NCBI GenBank assembly: GCA_017302615.1
Contig: JAFLDB010000003.1
Location: 124,001 to 188,000 of the forward strand
DNA from: Sphingomonadales bacterium
GTDB taxonomy: Bacteria; Pseudomonadota; Alphaproteobacteria; Sphingomonadales; Sphingomonadaceae
DNA length: 64,000 nt
Direction: 5' to 3'
Shown: positions 1 to 9,080 of the stretch, piece after piece
Layout of the letters: the number at the start of each line of letters is the position of its first letter
How positions within the stretch are numbered: the stretch's first letter is position 1
Position numbers and translations under genes: made by a program
The notes under the pieces: model-generated
The model's input: the letters and a program-made list of their open reading frames with translations, nothing else
Database searches by the model: none
Told to the model about the DNA's origin: nothing

Positions 1-93
1 CAGCAGCACCCGCCGCCCGCGCTGGCCAGCCGTGGCGGCGCAGAACAGACCGGCGGCCCCGGCACCGAGGACGATGGCGTCGAACCGGTTCAA
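1..93 (-). CDS. N-terminus of a BaiN/HI0933-type flavoprotein (partial)
   Basis: Only the first 31 codons lie in the window; the gene continues past position 1. The peptide begins LNRFDAIVLGAGAAGLFCAA, a beta-alpha-beta Rossmann start with a GAGAAG dinucleotide-binding loop. This is typical of the NAD(P)/FAD-dependent BaiN/HI0933 family, but the family call rests on the N-terminus alone. The start is a TTG sharing TTGA with the TGA stop of the upstream flavoprotein gene, which implies translational coupling. No ATG fits upstream of the glycine loop in this frame. Confidence 0.6.
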   Translation of the reverse strand, partial: MNRFDAIVLGAGAAGLFCAATAGQRGRRVLL

Positions 94-1700
94 GCTCCGG
101 CGACCAGCTTGACCGCCAGCGCCTCGGCCACCTTGATCCCGTCGACCGCGGCGGAAAGGATGCCGCCGGCATAGCCCGCGCCTTCACCGGCCGGATAGAG
201 CCCGGCGGTGTTGACCGACTGGAAATCGGCCCCGCGCCTGATCCGGATCGGGCTGGACGTGCGGGTTTCCACTCCGGTCATCACCGCGTCGGGATGGTCG
301 TAGCCCGGCACCTGGCGCCCGAACACGGGCAGCGCCTCGCGCAGGGCCTCGATCACGAAAGCGGGCAGCACATCGGCGAGGTCGGTCGGTTTGACCCCCG
401 GCTTGTAGCTCGGCTGGACCACGCCGAACTGGGTCGATGGACGTCCGGCCAGCAGGTCTTCCACCCGCTGCCCCGGCGCGTGATAGTTGGAGCCGCCGGC
501 GACGAAGGCCGCCTCTTCCAGCTGGCGTTGCAGCCGCACGCCGGCCAGCGGATCGCCGGGGAAGTCGCGCTCGGGGTTGATATCCACCACCAGGCCCGAA
601 TTGGCGTTGAACTCGGCCCGCGAATACTGGCTCATCCCGTTGGTGACGACCCGGCCTTCCTCGCTGGTCGCGGCGACCACGCGCCCGCCGGGGCACATGC
701 AGAACGAATAGACCGCGCGGCCGTTGCTTGCCTGGTGCGAGATCGAATAGGCCGCCGCGCCGAGGATCGGGTTGCCGGCATTGGGGCCGAACCGGGCCTT
801 GTCGATCCAGCTTTGCGGATGCTCGATCCGCACCCCGATCGCAAACGGCTTGGCCTCCACGTACACGCCGCGCTCTTGCAGCGTGAAGAAGGTGTCGCGG
901 GCCGAATGGCCGACCGCCAGGATGACGTGCTGCGCCGGCAGGAACTCGCCAGTGGAAAGGTGTAGGCCCTTGAGCTGTCCGTCCTCAATCGCGAAGTCTT
1001 CCACCCGCGTGCCGAAGCGGTATTCGCCGCCCAGGCTCTCGATCGTCTCGCGGATGCTCATCACCATGGTGACCAGCCGGAACGTGCCGACGTGGGGATG
1101 GGCTTCGGTCAGGATGTCTTCCGGCGCCCCGGCACGCACGAACTCGGTCAGCACCTTGCGGCCCAGGTGGCGCGGGTCCTTGATCCGGGAATAGAGCTTG
1201 CCGTCGGAAAAGGTGCCCGCCCCGCCTTCGCCGAACTGGGCGTTGGATTCGGTTTCCAGCACCGCGCGGCGCCACAGGCCCCAGGTGTCCTTGGTCCGGT
1301 CACGCACTGCCTTGCCACGCTCGATGATGATGGGCTTCAAACCCATCTGCGCCAGGATCAGCGCCGCCAGCAGCCCGCAGGGGCCGGCGCCGATCACCAC
1401 CGGGCGCGGGCCGCTCCAGCCATCGGGCGCCATGACCGGGAACTTGTAGGACAGGTCTGGGGTGGGCTTCACATGCGGATCGCCGTGGTGCCGTGCCAGC
1501 ACCGCATCCTCATCCCGCACCACCGCATCGATCGTGTAGATCAGCTTGATCGCCGTCTTCTTGCGCGCGTCGTTGCCGCGGCGGAAGACCGAGAAGCGGA
1601 CCAGATCCTCTTGCGGGATGCCCAGCCTGGCCAGCACCGCCGCTTCCAGCGCGGGCGGTTCATGGTTCAGTGGCAGGGCAAGGTCGGTCAGGCGGATCAT
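90..1700 (-). CDS. FAD-dependent dehydrogenase-like protein (COG2509 type)
   Basis: A 536-residue protein with an N-terminal region of about 100 residues, then a dinucleotide-binding loop GAGPCG at residues 104-109 and a C-terminal FAD-binding stretch ending in a GEGAGYAGG-type motif. This order is characteristic of the widely conserved, functionally undefined FAD-dependent family COG2509. The ATG at 1700 follows a purine-rich AAAGGCGGCAGG. The frame stays open upstream to about 1865, but that extension is Arg/Pro-rich and not family-like. The gene ends in a 4-nt overlap with the next flavoprotein gene, so the two form an operon. Substrate and redox partner are unknown. Confidence 0.85.
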   Translation of the reverse strand: MIRLTDLALPLNHEPPALEAAVLARLGIPQEDLVRFSVFRRGNDARKKTAIKLIYTIDAVVRDEDAVLARHHGDPHVKPTPDLSYKFPVMAPDGWSGPRPVVIGAGPCGLLAALILAQMGLKPIIIERGKAVRDRTKDTWGLWRRAVLETESNAQFGEGGAGTFSDGKLYSRIKDPRHLGRKVLTEFVRAGAPEDILTEAHPHVGTFRLVTMVMSIRETIESLGGEYRFGTRVEDFAIEDGQLKGLHLSTGEFLPAQHVILAVGHSARDTFFTLQERGVYVEAKPFAIGVRIEHPQSWIDKARFGPNAGNPILGAAAYSISHQASNGRAVYSFCMCPGGRVVAATSEEGRVVTNGMSQYSRAEFNANSGLVVDINPERDFPGDPLAGVRLQRQLEEAAFVAGGSNYHAPGQRVEDLLAGRPSTQFGVVQPSYKPGVKPTDLADVLPAFVIEALREALPVFGRQVPGYDHPDAVMTGVETRTSSPIRIRRGADFQSVNTAGLYPAGEGAGYAGGILSAAVDGIKVAEALAVKLVAGA

Positions 1701-1752
1701 CCTGCCGCCTTTCGCCGGGACGGTGCGCAAAGGCAAGCGTTCACGCCGCCGC

Positions 1753-2745
1753 TCACGCTGTCTGGCCGCGCCGCCAGGCCTGCGGCGGCTGACCGTGGCG
1801 CTGGGCGAACCAGGCGGTGAAGGCGGCCGAACTGGCAAAGCCGAGCAGCCCGGCAATCTCGGCATTGCTGCGGGCGGAACCGGTCAATTGCCCGCGCGCT
1901 ACTTCGCCGCGCACTTCGTCGAGCAGGGCGTGAAAGGTCGTGCCTTCCCCCGCCAGCCGCCGCTCCATGGTCCGGCGCGACAGGCCCAGCCGCTCTGCCG
2001 CCAGCGGCGCGGTGCAGCGCCCGCCCGCCAGCATCGCGCGCAGCAGGCGGCGGATCCGTTCGGCCAGCGAGAGGTCGGCCAGCCCGGGAAGCGCCGCGCG
2101 CAGCTGCGCCGTATAGGGCCGCAGGGCCGCTTCGGCGAGCAGGTTGGGCTGGTCCAGATCGGCGGCGGGAAAGGCAATTCCGCTGAAATCCTGGGCAAAG
2201 TGGACCCGCGCGCTGAAGGCCCGCTCGAACGGGCCGAGCCGGACCGGGCGCTGGCGTTCCAGATAGACCCCCTGGGCCTGCCAGCCGGTGCCCAGCAATT
2301 GCCGCAGGATCCGGTGCAGCATGGCCACGGCCACATCGGTGGCCTGCACTTTCGGTCCATCCCCGGCGACCGCGCAGGCCAGGATCGCCAGCCCGTCGTG
2401 CTCGGACAGGTCGATGATCAGCGCCTCGTTGTGCAGCGGCAGGTAGGAGATGAAGATCGCCAGCGCGCTGCGGATGTCGGGCTCGTCACGGGCCAGCAGG
2501 GTCACCGGGCCAAGGTTGGAAAAGCCGCGCAATTCGGCCAGCCGGAGGCCGAAGTCGTCGGTTCCGGCCAGCTCTGCCGCCTGTTCGAACATGCGGTTGA
2601 TCGGCCCGGTCGGCAGGCGGCGGTCGGGATCGCTTTCGGCATCGGCGGGCAGGCCCGCGGCGCGCAGCAGGCCCACGGGATCCAATCCGTAGGACCGGGC
2701 AAGGGCACCGAACCCGGTCAGGGCGGCGGCGCGGACGGTGGGCAT
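1753..2745 (-). CDS. AraC-family transcriptional regulator
   Basis: About 330 residues. The N-terminal two thirds resemble the AraC arabinose-binding-like domain of the OruR/ArgR-type group. The last ~100 residues carry two helix-turn-helix segments (AAERLGLSRRTMERRLAGEG, then AGLLGFASSAAFTAWFAQRHG). In-frame starts exist at 2745, 2754 and a TTG at 2775; I chose 2745 because it leaves both putative operator repeats upstream and gives the usual MPTVRAAALTG start. It is divergent from the CMD/BKACE/SDR/MFS genes with an 86-bp gap, so it is the probable regulator of that operon. The inducer is unknown. Confidence 0.85.
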   Translation of the reverse strand: MPTVRAAALTGFGALARSYGLDPVGLLRAAGLPADAESDPDRRLPTGPINRMFEQAAELAGTDDFGLRLAELRGFSNLGPVTLLARDEPDIRSALAIFISYLPLHNEALIIDLSEHDGLAILACAVAGDGPKVQATDVAVAMLHRILRQLLGTGWQAQGVYLERQRPVRLGPFERAFSARVHFAQDFSGIAFPAADLDQPNLLAEAALRPYTAQLRAALPGLADLSLAERIRRLLRAMLAGGRCTAPLAAERLGLSRRTMERRLAGEGTTFHALLDEVRGEVARGQLTGSARSNAEIAGLLGFASSAAFTAWFAQRHGQPPQAWRRGQTA

Positions 2746-2746
2746 G

Positions 2747-2774
2747 TGGCGCATTTGCGTAATTGTATGGCGCA
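2747..2774. promoter_or_regulatory. Direct-repeat operator between araC-type gene and CMD operon
   Basis: TGGCGCA occurs at 2747-2753 and again at 2768-2774. The copies are identical, in the same orientation, and start 21 bp apart, which is two helical turns. AraC-family dimers usually bind such tandem half-sites. The pair sits between the divergent genes and next to the regulator start, so it could serve autoregulation and activation of the operon. That assignment is inference. Confidence 0.55.
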
Positions 2775-2831
2775 AATTCTAAATCAAGTCCAGTGCGCGG
2801 CGTTATGCTGGCCCCATAACGGGAGAGACAT

Positions 2832-3227
2832 ATGCCAGCTGCCACACCGATTAGCGATGCCGCGCGGGCCAGTGGGGCGTGGAACCAGGCCTGGGATCAG
2901 GCTGCCGCGTTCGACGCCGAATGGATGGAAAAGTTCCTCGACATGGGCACCCATTCGGTCCGCAAGGGGATCATCGATCCCAAGACCTACGAATTCCTGG
3001 CCATCGCGGTCGATGCCAGCTGCACCCACATGTATTCGCCCGGGGTCAAGCGGCACATCGCGAAAGCGCTCGATCTGGGGGCAACGCCCGAAGAGATCAT
3101 GGCCGTGCTGCAACTGGTCGCCGTGCTGGGGATCCACTCGGTCGCGCTCGGCACGCCGCATCTGGTCGATGAAATGAACGCACGGGGAATGCCCGTACCC
3201 ACCACTTCCGCACCGAAAGGAGCCTGA
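2832..3227 (+). CDS. Carboxymuconolactone decarboxylase (CMD/AhpD-like) family protein
   Basis: 131 residues, a normal length for a single-domain CMD protein. The core ASCTHMYSPGVKRH followed by GATPEEIMAVLQL matches the helical CMD repeat; a classical AhpD CxxC is absent, so a peroxidase-reductant role is unlikely. The ATG at 2832 is preceded by GGGAGAGA. It is the first gene of a tightly packed operon, with one base between its stop and the next start. Members either decarboxylate gamma-lactones or have unknown redox roles; here it most likely acts with the downstream cleavage enzyme on the same substrate. Confidence 0.8.
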   Translation: MPAATPISDAARASGAWNQAWDQAAAFDAEWMEKFLDMGTHSVRKGIIDPKTYEFLAIAVDASCTHMYSPGVKRHIAKALDLGATPEEIMAVLQLVAVLGIHSVALGTPHLVDEMNARGMPVPTTSAPKGA

Positions 3228-3228
3228 C

Positions 3229-4287
3229 ATGCACTTCCTTGACGATAGCCTGCTGCCCGAAAACCAGGAAAAGCTGGTGATCCAGGTCGCCCCCTATGGC
3301 CCGCAATGGCTGCCGGGCGATTTCCCCGAAGACATCCCCGTGACCATGGCCGAGCAGGTCCAGAAGGCGGTCGATTGCTACAACGCCGGGGCCACCGTGC
3401 TGCACCTGCACTGCCGCGAAGCCGACGGTTCGGGTTCCAAGCGCCTGTCGATGTTCAACGAGATGATCGACCGCATCCGCACCGCCTGCCCGGACATGCT
3501 GATCCAGGTCGGCGGCTCGATCAGCTTCGCTCCCGAGGGCGAAGGGGCCGAGGCCAAGTGGCTGTCCGATGACACCCGCCACATGCTGGCCGAACTGAAG
3601 CCCAAGCCGGACCAGGTCACCATCGCGGTCAATACCAACCAGATGGATATCTCCGCGTTGATGAACGAGGACGACATTGCCGGGACCTGCCTGACCAATC
3701 CGGCCATGTTCGAAGCCTATCGCAATATGTATTTCGAATGCGGGCCGGTGTTCATGGAAGAGCACCTGAAGCGCCTGGTCACCAACGGCATCCAGCCGCA
3801 CTTCATGGTTGGCGACCTCAGCCAGCTGGAAACGGTCGAGCGGCTGATCCGCAAGGGCCACTATAACGGCCCGCTGGTGCTGAACTATGTTGCCATCGGC
3901 AGCGGCGCGGCGGGGACCCACCCGGCCGACCTGATCGAATTCGCCCGCCGCGTGCCGGATGGCGCGGTGCTGACGATCGAGACGGTGATGCGCAATGTCG
4001 CCCCGTTCAGTGCCATTGCCATCGCGCTTGGCCTGCACGTGCGCTGCGGGATCGAGGACAACCTGTGGAGCCGCAAGGGCGAGCGGATGACGTCGGTCCA
4101 GCAGGTCGAACAGATGGTGCGGATCGCGAACGAACTGCACCGCGATGTCGCCACCGGGCCGGAAGTCAAGGCGATCTACCAGATCGGCACCTTCTATCAG
4201 TCGACCGACGAGACGCTGCGCAAGCTGGGCTATTCGCCCAACCGCCAGCCCGGCCAGCGCGGCGTGCCGCGGTGGGAATACGCGTGA
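3229..4287 (+). CDS. BKACE (DUF849) beta-keto acid cleavage enzyme
   Basis: 352 residues. The LHLHCRE segment (residues 58-64) supplies the HxH pair that binds Zn in the Kce/BKACE family, and a later TIETVMRN segment supplies a conserved Glu. These enzymes condense a beta-keto acid with acetyl-CoA to give acetoacetate and a new acyl-CoA. The protein is somewhat longer than 3-keto-5-aminohexanoate cleavage enzyme (Kce), and the family covers many substrates, so the substrate cannot be read from sequence. The neighbours (CMD, SDR, MFS) point to a dedicated degradation route, with the SDR possibly making the keto group. Confidence 0.85.
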   Translation: MHFLDDSLLPENQEKLVIQVAPYGPQWLPGDFPEDIPVTMAEQVQKAVDCYNAGATVLHLHCREADGSGSKRLSMFNEMIDRIRTACPDMLIQVGGSISFAPEGEGAEAKWLSDDTRHMLAELKPKPDQVTIAVNTNQMDISALMNEDDIAGTCLTNPAMFEAYRNMYFECGPVFMEEHLKRLVTNGIQPHFMVGDLSQLETVERLIRKGHYNGPLVLNYVAIGSGAAGTHPADLIEFARRVPDGAVLTIETVMRNVAPFSAIAIALGLHVRCGIEDNLWSRKGERMTSVQQVEQMVRIANELHRDVATGPEVKAIYQIGTFYQSTDETLRKLGYSPNRQPGQRGVPRWEYA

Positions 4288-5108
4288 ACTCTGTTGAGGG
4301 GAGGGTCTGCGTCGTCACCGGGTCGGCGCGCGGACTCGGGCGGGCGATCGCCGCCGCGCTGGGCGCGGCTGGCGGTCGCCTCGCCTTGTGCGATGTGCTG
4401 GCGGACGAGCTTGAGCAGACCGCCAGGGACCTGCGCGCCGCCGGGTGCGAGGTGTTCACCGCGCCTTGCGACGTCAGCGACAGCGCCAGCGTCGATGCGT
4501 TTTTCGCCAGCGTGGAGCAGGCACTCGGCCCGGTCGAAGTGCTGGTCAACAACGCCGCACTGGTCCCCGGCGCGCCTGAGGACGAAGCGCGCCGCAGCCG
4601 CCACTATGCCTACCTGACCACGCCGGAACCGCGCACTTCGCTGGGTTTCACCAGCGCGATGGAGGACGCGGAATGGCTGAAGTACTGGGGCGTCAACGTC
4701 CACGGGGTGTTCTTCTGCACCCGTGCCGCGCTGCGCCTGATGGAACCGCGCCGGTTCGGCCGGATCGTCAACATCGCCTCGATCGCGGGAATCTCTGCGC
4801 TCAGCGCGCACAGCCCGCACTATTCCGCCACCAAGGGCGCGGTGATTGCCTTCACCCGCGCGGTCGGCGCTGAAGTGGCCGGGGCCAACATCTTCGTCAA
4901 CGCGATCGCGCCGGGCGGGGTGGCAACGCCGATGTTCGACCAGTACATCGCCGGCCTTGACGCCGAGGCGCGCGGCCGCCTGTTCCAGATGATCCCGGCC
5001 GGACGGCTGGGAACGATGGACGAGTATGCCGGGCTTGTGCTCTACCTTGCCGGAGACGGGCATTACCTGGCCGGCCAGGTGATAAGCCCCAACGGGGGGA
5101 TGGTTTGA
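4284..5108 (+). CDS. Short-chain dehydrogenase/reductase
   Basis: 274 residues from a GTG that shares GTGA with the BKACE stop; the frame is open further upstream but only as BKACE shadow. Motifs are TGSARGLG (12-19, cofactor loop), VNNAA (88-92), catalytic S166, Y180 and K184 in a YSATK box, and a PGG segment near the C-terminus. A ~25-residue insertion after VNNAA (around 95-125) is longer than in minimal SDRs and may shape the substrate pocket. Likely oxidises a hydroxyl to the keto group needed by the upstream cleavage enzyme (inference). Confidence 0.88.
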   Translation: MNSVEGRVCVVTGSARGLGRAIAAALGAAGGRLALCDVLADELEQTARDLRAAGCEVFTAPCDVSDSASVDAFFASVEQALGPVEVLVNNAALVPGAPEDEARRSRHYAYLTTPEPRTSLGFTSAMEDAEWLKYWGVNVHGVFFCTRAALRLMEPRRFGRIVNIASIAGISALSAHSPHYSATKGAVIAFTRAVGAEVAGANIFVNAIAPGGVATPMFDQYIAGLDAEARGRLFQMIPAGRLGTMDEYAGLVLYLAGDGHYLAGQVISPNGGMV

Positions 5109-6389
5109 ATGGACGGAACTGGCGGCGCATCGGCGGGCGCTCCATCGACAGGCGGAGGGCGCGGCTTTCCGGTCGGTCTGATCCTGTTCCTGACCTTCCT
5201 GCACATCGTCAACCAGATTGACCGGCAACTGGTGGCGGCCTTTGCCGCCGACATCATGCGCGACCTTGACCTGAACCGCAGCCAGTTCGCGCTGATCGCC
5301 GGGCTGGCCTTCAGCGGGGTCTATGCCTTTGCCGCGTTGTTCGCCGGGGTGCTGGCCGACCGGCTGGGGCGGGTCAAGGTGCTGGCGGGGGGGCTGAGCA
5401 TCTGGAGCCTGTTCACCGGACTGGCCGGGCTGGCCCAGGGGTTCTGGACCATGCTGGCGGCCCGGCCGTTCGTGGCCGCCGGGGAAGCGACCCTGGTGCC
5501 GACTGCCAGCAACATCATTCTGGCCAAGGTGGGGGACCGCCACAAGGCCGGGGCGCTGGGACTGTTCTTTGCCGGGATTCCGCTGGGGATCGGCGGGGGC
5601 TTCCTGATTGCCGGGGTGCTGGGGCCGCTGATCGGCTGGCGCGGCACTTTCCTGGTCATGGGGGCCATCGGCATCGCCGCGCTGGCGGTGCTGGTGCGGC
5701 TGAAGGACGCGCCGCCCGACCTGTCGCACCGCCCGACCCTGGCGGGCAACCTTGCCGCGCTGATGGCCGTGTTCAGGGCCAAGCCGCGCGCGATGTGGGC
5801 TTCGCTGGCGATCATCTTTGCCCATTGCCACACCGCCACCGGGCCATTCGTGCAGCTGTGGCTGGTGGCCGAAAAGGGCCTCGATCCGGCCCGCGCGCAA
5901 AGCCTTTACGGGCTGATGTTCGTGGTCGTGGGGCTGGCCGGAACCTTTGGGGCCGGACTGCTGGGCGATTGGGCGCAGCGCCGCCTGGGCTGGGACCATG
6001 CCCGCACCGCTTTCCTGATCCTGCTGGTGCTGGGCCCGCTGCTGCCGCTCTACCGCCTGTCTGGCGGCGACAGCGGGGTGTTTCTGATCGGCATGGCCGG
6101 GTCGATCCTGTTCATGACCGTGCTTTACGGGCTGGTCTTTGCCGTGATCGAGGAACTGCTCCCGCAGCGGCTCAAGGCCACCTCGACCGGGCTCAACATG
6201 TTGCTGATCAACGTCTTCGCGATTGGTGCGGTTTCGCTGGCAATCGGCTTTGCCAGCGACCGGCTGGCCGCCGCCGGATCGGCGCAGAGCTGGACCTGGC
6301 CGCTGATGGGGGCCGATGTACTGGCCTTGCTGGCCATTCCCTGCGCCTGGCTGGCCATGCGCAGCCCGCGCGTGCCGGACGCGGGTTGA
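5109..6389 (+). CDS. MFS transporter
   Basis: 426 residues with about 12 hydrophobic segments. The inter-helix 2/3 loop ADRLGRVKV is the MFS signature, and the N-terminus reads HIVNQIDRQLVAAFAADI as in anion/aromatic-acid type permeases. The start codon immediately follows the SDR stop (TGAATGG). It is the last gene of the operon and the likely importer of its substrate. Confidence 0.88.
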   Translation: MDGTGGASAGAPSTGGGRGFPVGLILFLTFLHIVNQIDRQLVAAFAADIMRDLDLNRSQFALIAGLAFSGVYAFAALFAGVLADRLGRVKVLAGGLSIWSLFTGLAGLAQGFWTMLAARPFVAAGEATLVPTASNIILAKVGDRHKAGALGLFFAGIPLGIGGGFLIAGVLGPLIGWRGTFLVMGAIGIAALAVLVRLKDAPPDLSHRPTLAGNLAALMAVFRAKPRAMWASLAIIFAHCHTATGPFVQLWLVAEKGLDPARAQSLYGLMFVVVGLAGTFGAGLLGDWAQRRLGWDHARTAFLILLVLGPLLPLYRLSGGDSGVFLIGMAGSILFMTVLYGLVFAVIEELLPQRLKATSTGLNMLLINVFAIGAVSLAIGFASDRLAAAGSAQSWTWPLMGADVLALLAIPCAWLAMRSPRVPDAG

Positions 6390-6426
6390 TCTTCGCTGCC
6401 GCGCTGGGAGCGGGTCATTTTCCTAC

Positions 6427-6442
6427 AGCGCCGTACGGCGCT
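6427..6442. repeat. Perfect 16-bp palindrome AGCGCCGTACGGCGCT
   Basis: Lies 38 bp after the MFS stop. It could fold as a hairpin ending the operon, but no T-run follows, so an operator-like role is equally possible. Confidence 0.35.
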
Positions 6443-6596
6443 ATGGCTGGGGGCCGCTCTTTGCCATTGTTGTCCCCCCTTTGCCCACCGCATGGCCGAT
6501 GCCGGTGCAGTTGCAAAAAAGTTTACATGAATTTCGCGCACGAAACCGGAAATTCGCACGCAAAGCATTGATATAAAAATGGAAAAGCGGATTCCA

Positions 6597-6628
6597 GAAC
6601 TTCGCGGACAGTGAAGTTCGCGAAGTTC
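6597..6628. repeat. Inverted repeat GAACTTCGCG / CGCGAAGTTC between MFS gene and ftsK
   Basis: Ten-base arms at 6597-6606 and 6619-6628 around a 12-nt spacer; the spacer end also makes a direct repeat GAAGTTCGCGAAGTTC. It lies ~20 bp past the 3' end of ftsK (minus strand), so it may be a factor-assisted terminator for one or both convergent units. The rest of 6390-6647 is AT-richer than its surroundings and shows no gene. Confidence 0.4.
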
Positions 6629-6647
6629 CGGGCGTCAGGTCCTGACC

Positions 6648-8999
6648 CTAGAGCGGGTTGCCGTCCTTGTCGCGGTAGATGTCCCGGCGGCCGACGTGGT
6701 TGGCCGGGCCGACAAAGCCGTCGGCCTCCATCCGCTCGACCCATTTGGCCGCGGTGTTGTAACCCACGCCCAGCTGGCGCTGGAGCCACGAGGCCGAGGC
6801 TTTCTGGCTTTCGAACACGATCTGGCAGGCCTGGCGGTACTTGCGCTCTTCCGGGCTGTCCGATGCGGTGGCGTCCAGATCGTCGAAGCCGAAGCCGCCG
6901 TCTTCCGGTTCTTCCGTAACCGAATCGACGTATTCCGGCTTGCCCTGGCTGCGCCAGAAATCGGCGATCCGCTCCACTTCCTCGTCCGAAACGAACGGCC
7001 CGTGGACGCGTTTGATCGGGTCGGTGTTGGGCTTGTAGAGCATGTCGCCCTTGCCCAGCAGCTGCTCGGCGCCCTGCTCGCCCAGGATGGTGCGGCTGTC
7101 GATCCGGCTGGTCACGGCAAACGAGATGCGGGTCGGCAGGTTGGCCTTGATCACCCCGGTGATGACGTCGACCGACGGGCGCTGCGTCGCCATGATCAGG
7201 TGGATGCCGGCGGCGCGGCTCTTCTGGCTGAGGCGCTGGATCAGCACTTCGACTTCCTTGCCGACCGTCACCATCAGGTCGGCCAGTTCGTCGACGATCA
7301 CCACGATCTGCGGCAGCGGCTGGTAATCGAGCTGCTGGTCCTCGTACAGCTCCTCGCCGGTATCGGGATCGAAGCCGATGGCGATGCGCCGGCCCAGCGG
7401 TTTGCCCTTGGCGGCGGCGGCGCGGACCTTTTCGTTGAAGCCGTTGAGATTGCGGACCGACAGCTCGCTCATCTGGCGATAGCGCCGCTCCATTTCCTCG
7501 ACCGCCCATTTCAGCGCGCGAACAGCCTTGGCCGGCTCGGTCACCACCGGCGAGAGCAGGTGCGGAATGTCGTCGTAGGACTTGAGTTCCAGCACTTTGG
7601 GATCAACCAGGATCAGGCGGCACTGCGCCGGGGTGAGCCGGTAGAGCAGCGACAGCAGGATGCAGTTGAGCCCGACCGACTTGCCCGAACCGGTGGTCCC
7701 CGCCACCAGCAGGTGCGGCATGGTGGCCAGGTCCGCGACGATCGGTTCGCCCGCAATGTCCTTGCCCAGGATGATCGGCAGCGCGCCCTTGGAAGCGGCG
7801 AACTGTTCGCAGGCGACCAGTTCCTTGAAGCCGACCATCTGCCGCACCGCGTTGGGCAGCTCGATCCCCATCACCGTGCGCCCCGGGATAGAGGACACGC
7901 GGGCCGAAATCGCGCTCATGTTGCGGGCGATATCATCGGCCAGGCCGATCACCCGGCTGGCCTTGATCCCTGGGGCGGGTTCCAGCTCGTACATGGTGAC
8001 GACCGGGCCGGTGCGCACCGCCGTGATCTCGCCCTTGACGTTGAAATCGTCGAGCACGGTTTCCAGCAGGCGGGCGTTGCGTTCCAGCGCCAGCTTGTCG
8101 ACCTTCGGCGCGGAACTGGGCGGCGCATCGTGGAGCAGATCGAGCGCGGGCAGCGTGAAGGTATCGAAGAAGTCGCCCTGCCGTCCCCCGGTGGCCAGCT
8201 GCGCTGGTTTGGCCGCACGGATCGAATCGGTGATCTCCGGGGCCTTGCGCGGTTCGCCCAGTTGCACCGGCGCTGCCCCGGGGCGCTTCTTGTCCGGACG
8301 GATCGAGGGCAGGGCATCGCTCACCCGCTCGGGCAGGGAAATCGCCGGGCGGCGCTTGAGGAAGGCCGGCAGGGTAAACAGGCTGCCCCAGTCGACCGCG
8401 AAGACCCTTCCGGCGATGATCGCGCCAGCGGCCAGGCTCGTCACCCCGCCGCCAAAGGTCGCGATCCAGCGCCAGCCTTCGGGCAGCAGCCCGGCCAGAT
8501 AGCCGATTGCACCGGCACCCAGCAGGCCGGAAATTCCGCCCCAGCCGGCCGGCAACGCGCTGTCGACCTCGATCACCAGGGTGATGGTGGTGGAAATCAG
8601 CGCCATGGCGAACACCAGCAGCGCCACCGGCCTCCACCAGGCATGGTCGGAATAAGGCAGGTCGGCGTCTTCCTCCTCGACCAGACGCCACAGCTTGCGG
8701 GCCATGACATAGAGCATCGGCAGCAGCAGGACGGCGGTCCAGCCAAACAGGAACAAGGCCCGTTCCGCGGCCCAGGCGCCCGCTCCGCCCATCCAGTTCT
8801 GCGCCGGCCCCGCCGCCGCGGTGGAAGCCGACGGATCGGTCTGGTGATAGGTCATCAGAGCCACGGCCAGGAACACCATCGCGCCCAGCAGCACGATCGC
8901 TCCGCCGATCTCGGCGCTGCGGCGCAGGGCGCGCTTCATCGCCGCGCGCCAGTTGACGCGCGCGCCGCGATGGCTGGCAGTTGCCGGACGTGTTGCCAT
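6648..8999 (-). CDS. ftsK: DNA translocase FtsK
   Basis: 783 residues. Four N-terminal membrane segments are followed by a linker, the alpha/beta motor domain with Walker A GTTGSGKS (~433-440) and Walker B VVIVDELADL, and a C-terminal gamma winged helix (from ERKYRQACQIV to GRRDIYRDKDG) that reads KOPS. It pumps DNA at the septum and activates XerCD at dif during chromosome segregation. The ATG at 8999 has GAGGGGAGC just upstream. The linker is short compared with Enterobacteria, as usual in alphaproteobacteria. Confidence 0.96.
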   Translation of the reverse strand: MATRPATASHRGARVNWRAAMKRALRRSAEIGGAIVLLGAMVFLAVALMTYHQTDPSASTAAAGPAQNWMGGAGAWAAERALFLFGWTAVLLLPMLYVMARKLWRLVEEEDADLPYSDHAWWRPVALLVFAMALISTTITLVIEVDSALPAGWGGISGLLGAGAIGYLAGLLPEGWRWIATFGGGVTSLAAGAIIAGRVFAVDWGSLFTLPAFLKRRPAISLPERVSDALPSIRPDKKRPGAAPVQLGEPRKAPEITDSIRAAKPAQLATGGRQGDFFDTFTLPALDLLHDAPPSSAPKVDKLALERNARLLETVLDDFNVKGEITAVRTGPVVTMYELEPAPGIKASRVIGLADDIARNMSAISARVSSIPGRTVMGIELPNAVRQMVGFKELVACEQFAASKGALPIILGKDIAGEPIVADLATMPHLLVAGTTGSGKSVGLNCILLSLLYRLTPAQCRLILVDPKVLELKSYDDIPHLLSPVVTEPAKAVRALKWAVEEMERRYRQMSELSVRNLNGFNEKVRAAAAKGKPLGRRIAIGFDPDTGEELYEDQQLDYQPLPQIVVIVDELADLMVTVGKEVEVLIQRLSQKSRAAGIHLIMATQRPSVDVITGVIKANLPTRISFAVTSRIDSRTILGEQGAEQLLGKGDMLYKPNTDPIKRVHGPFVSDEEVERIADFWRSQGKPEYVDSVTEEPEDGGFGFDDLDATASDSPEERKYRQACQIVFESQKASASWLQRQLGVGYNTAAKWVERMEADGFVGPANHVGRRDIYRDKDGNPL

Positions 9000-9080
9000 G
9001 ATGCTCCCCTCAGGTCGGCGGGTGTTATGCGCCTGTGGGTGACTCCGCGTCAAGAATCCTTGGAATCGCTGGGATTCAGC

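Noticed and set aside
6613..6628. GTTC...GTTC as an alphaproteobacterial LexA box
   Set aside because: The spacing is 5 nt, not 7, and it is downstream of ftsK rather than in a promoter.
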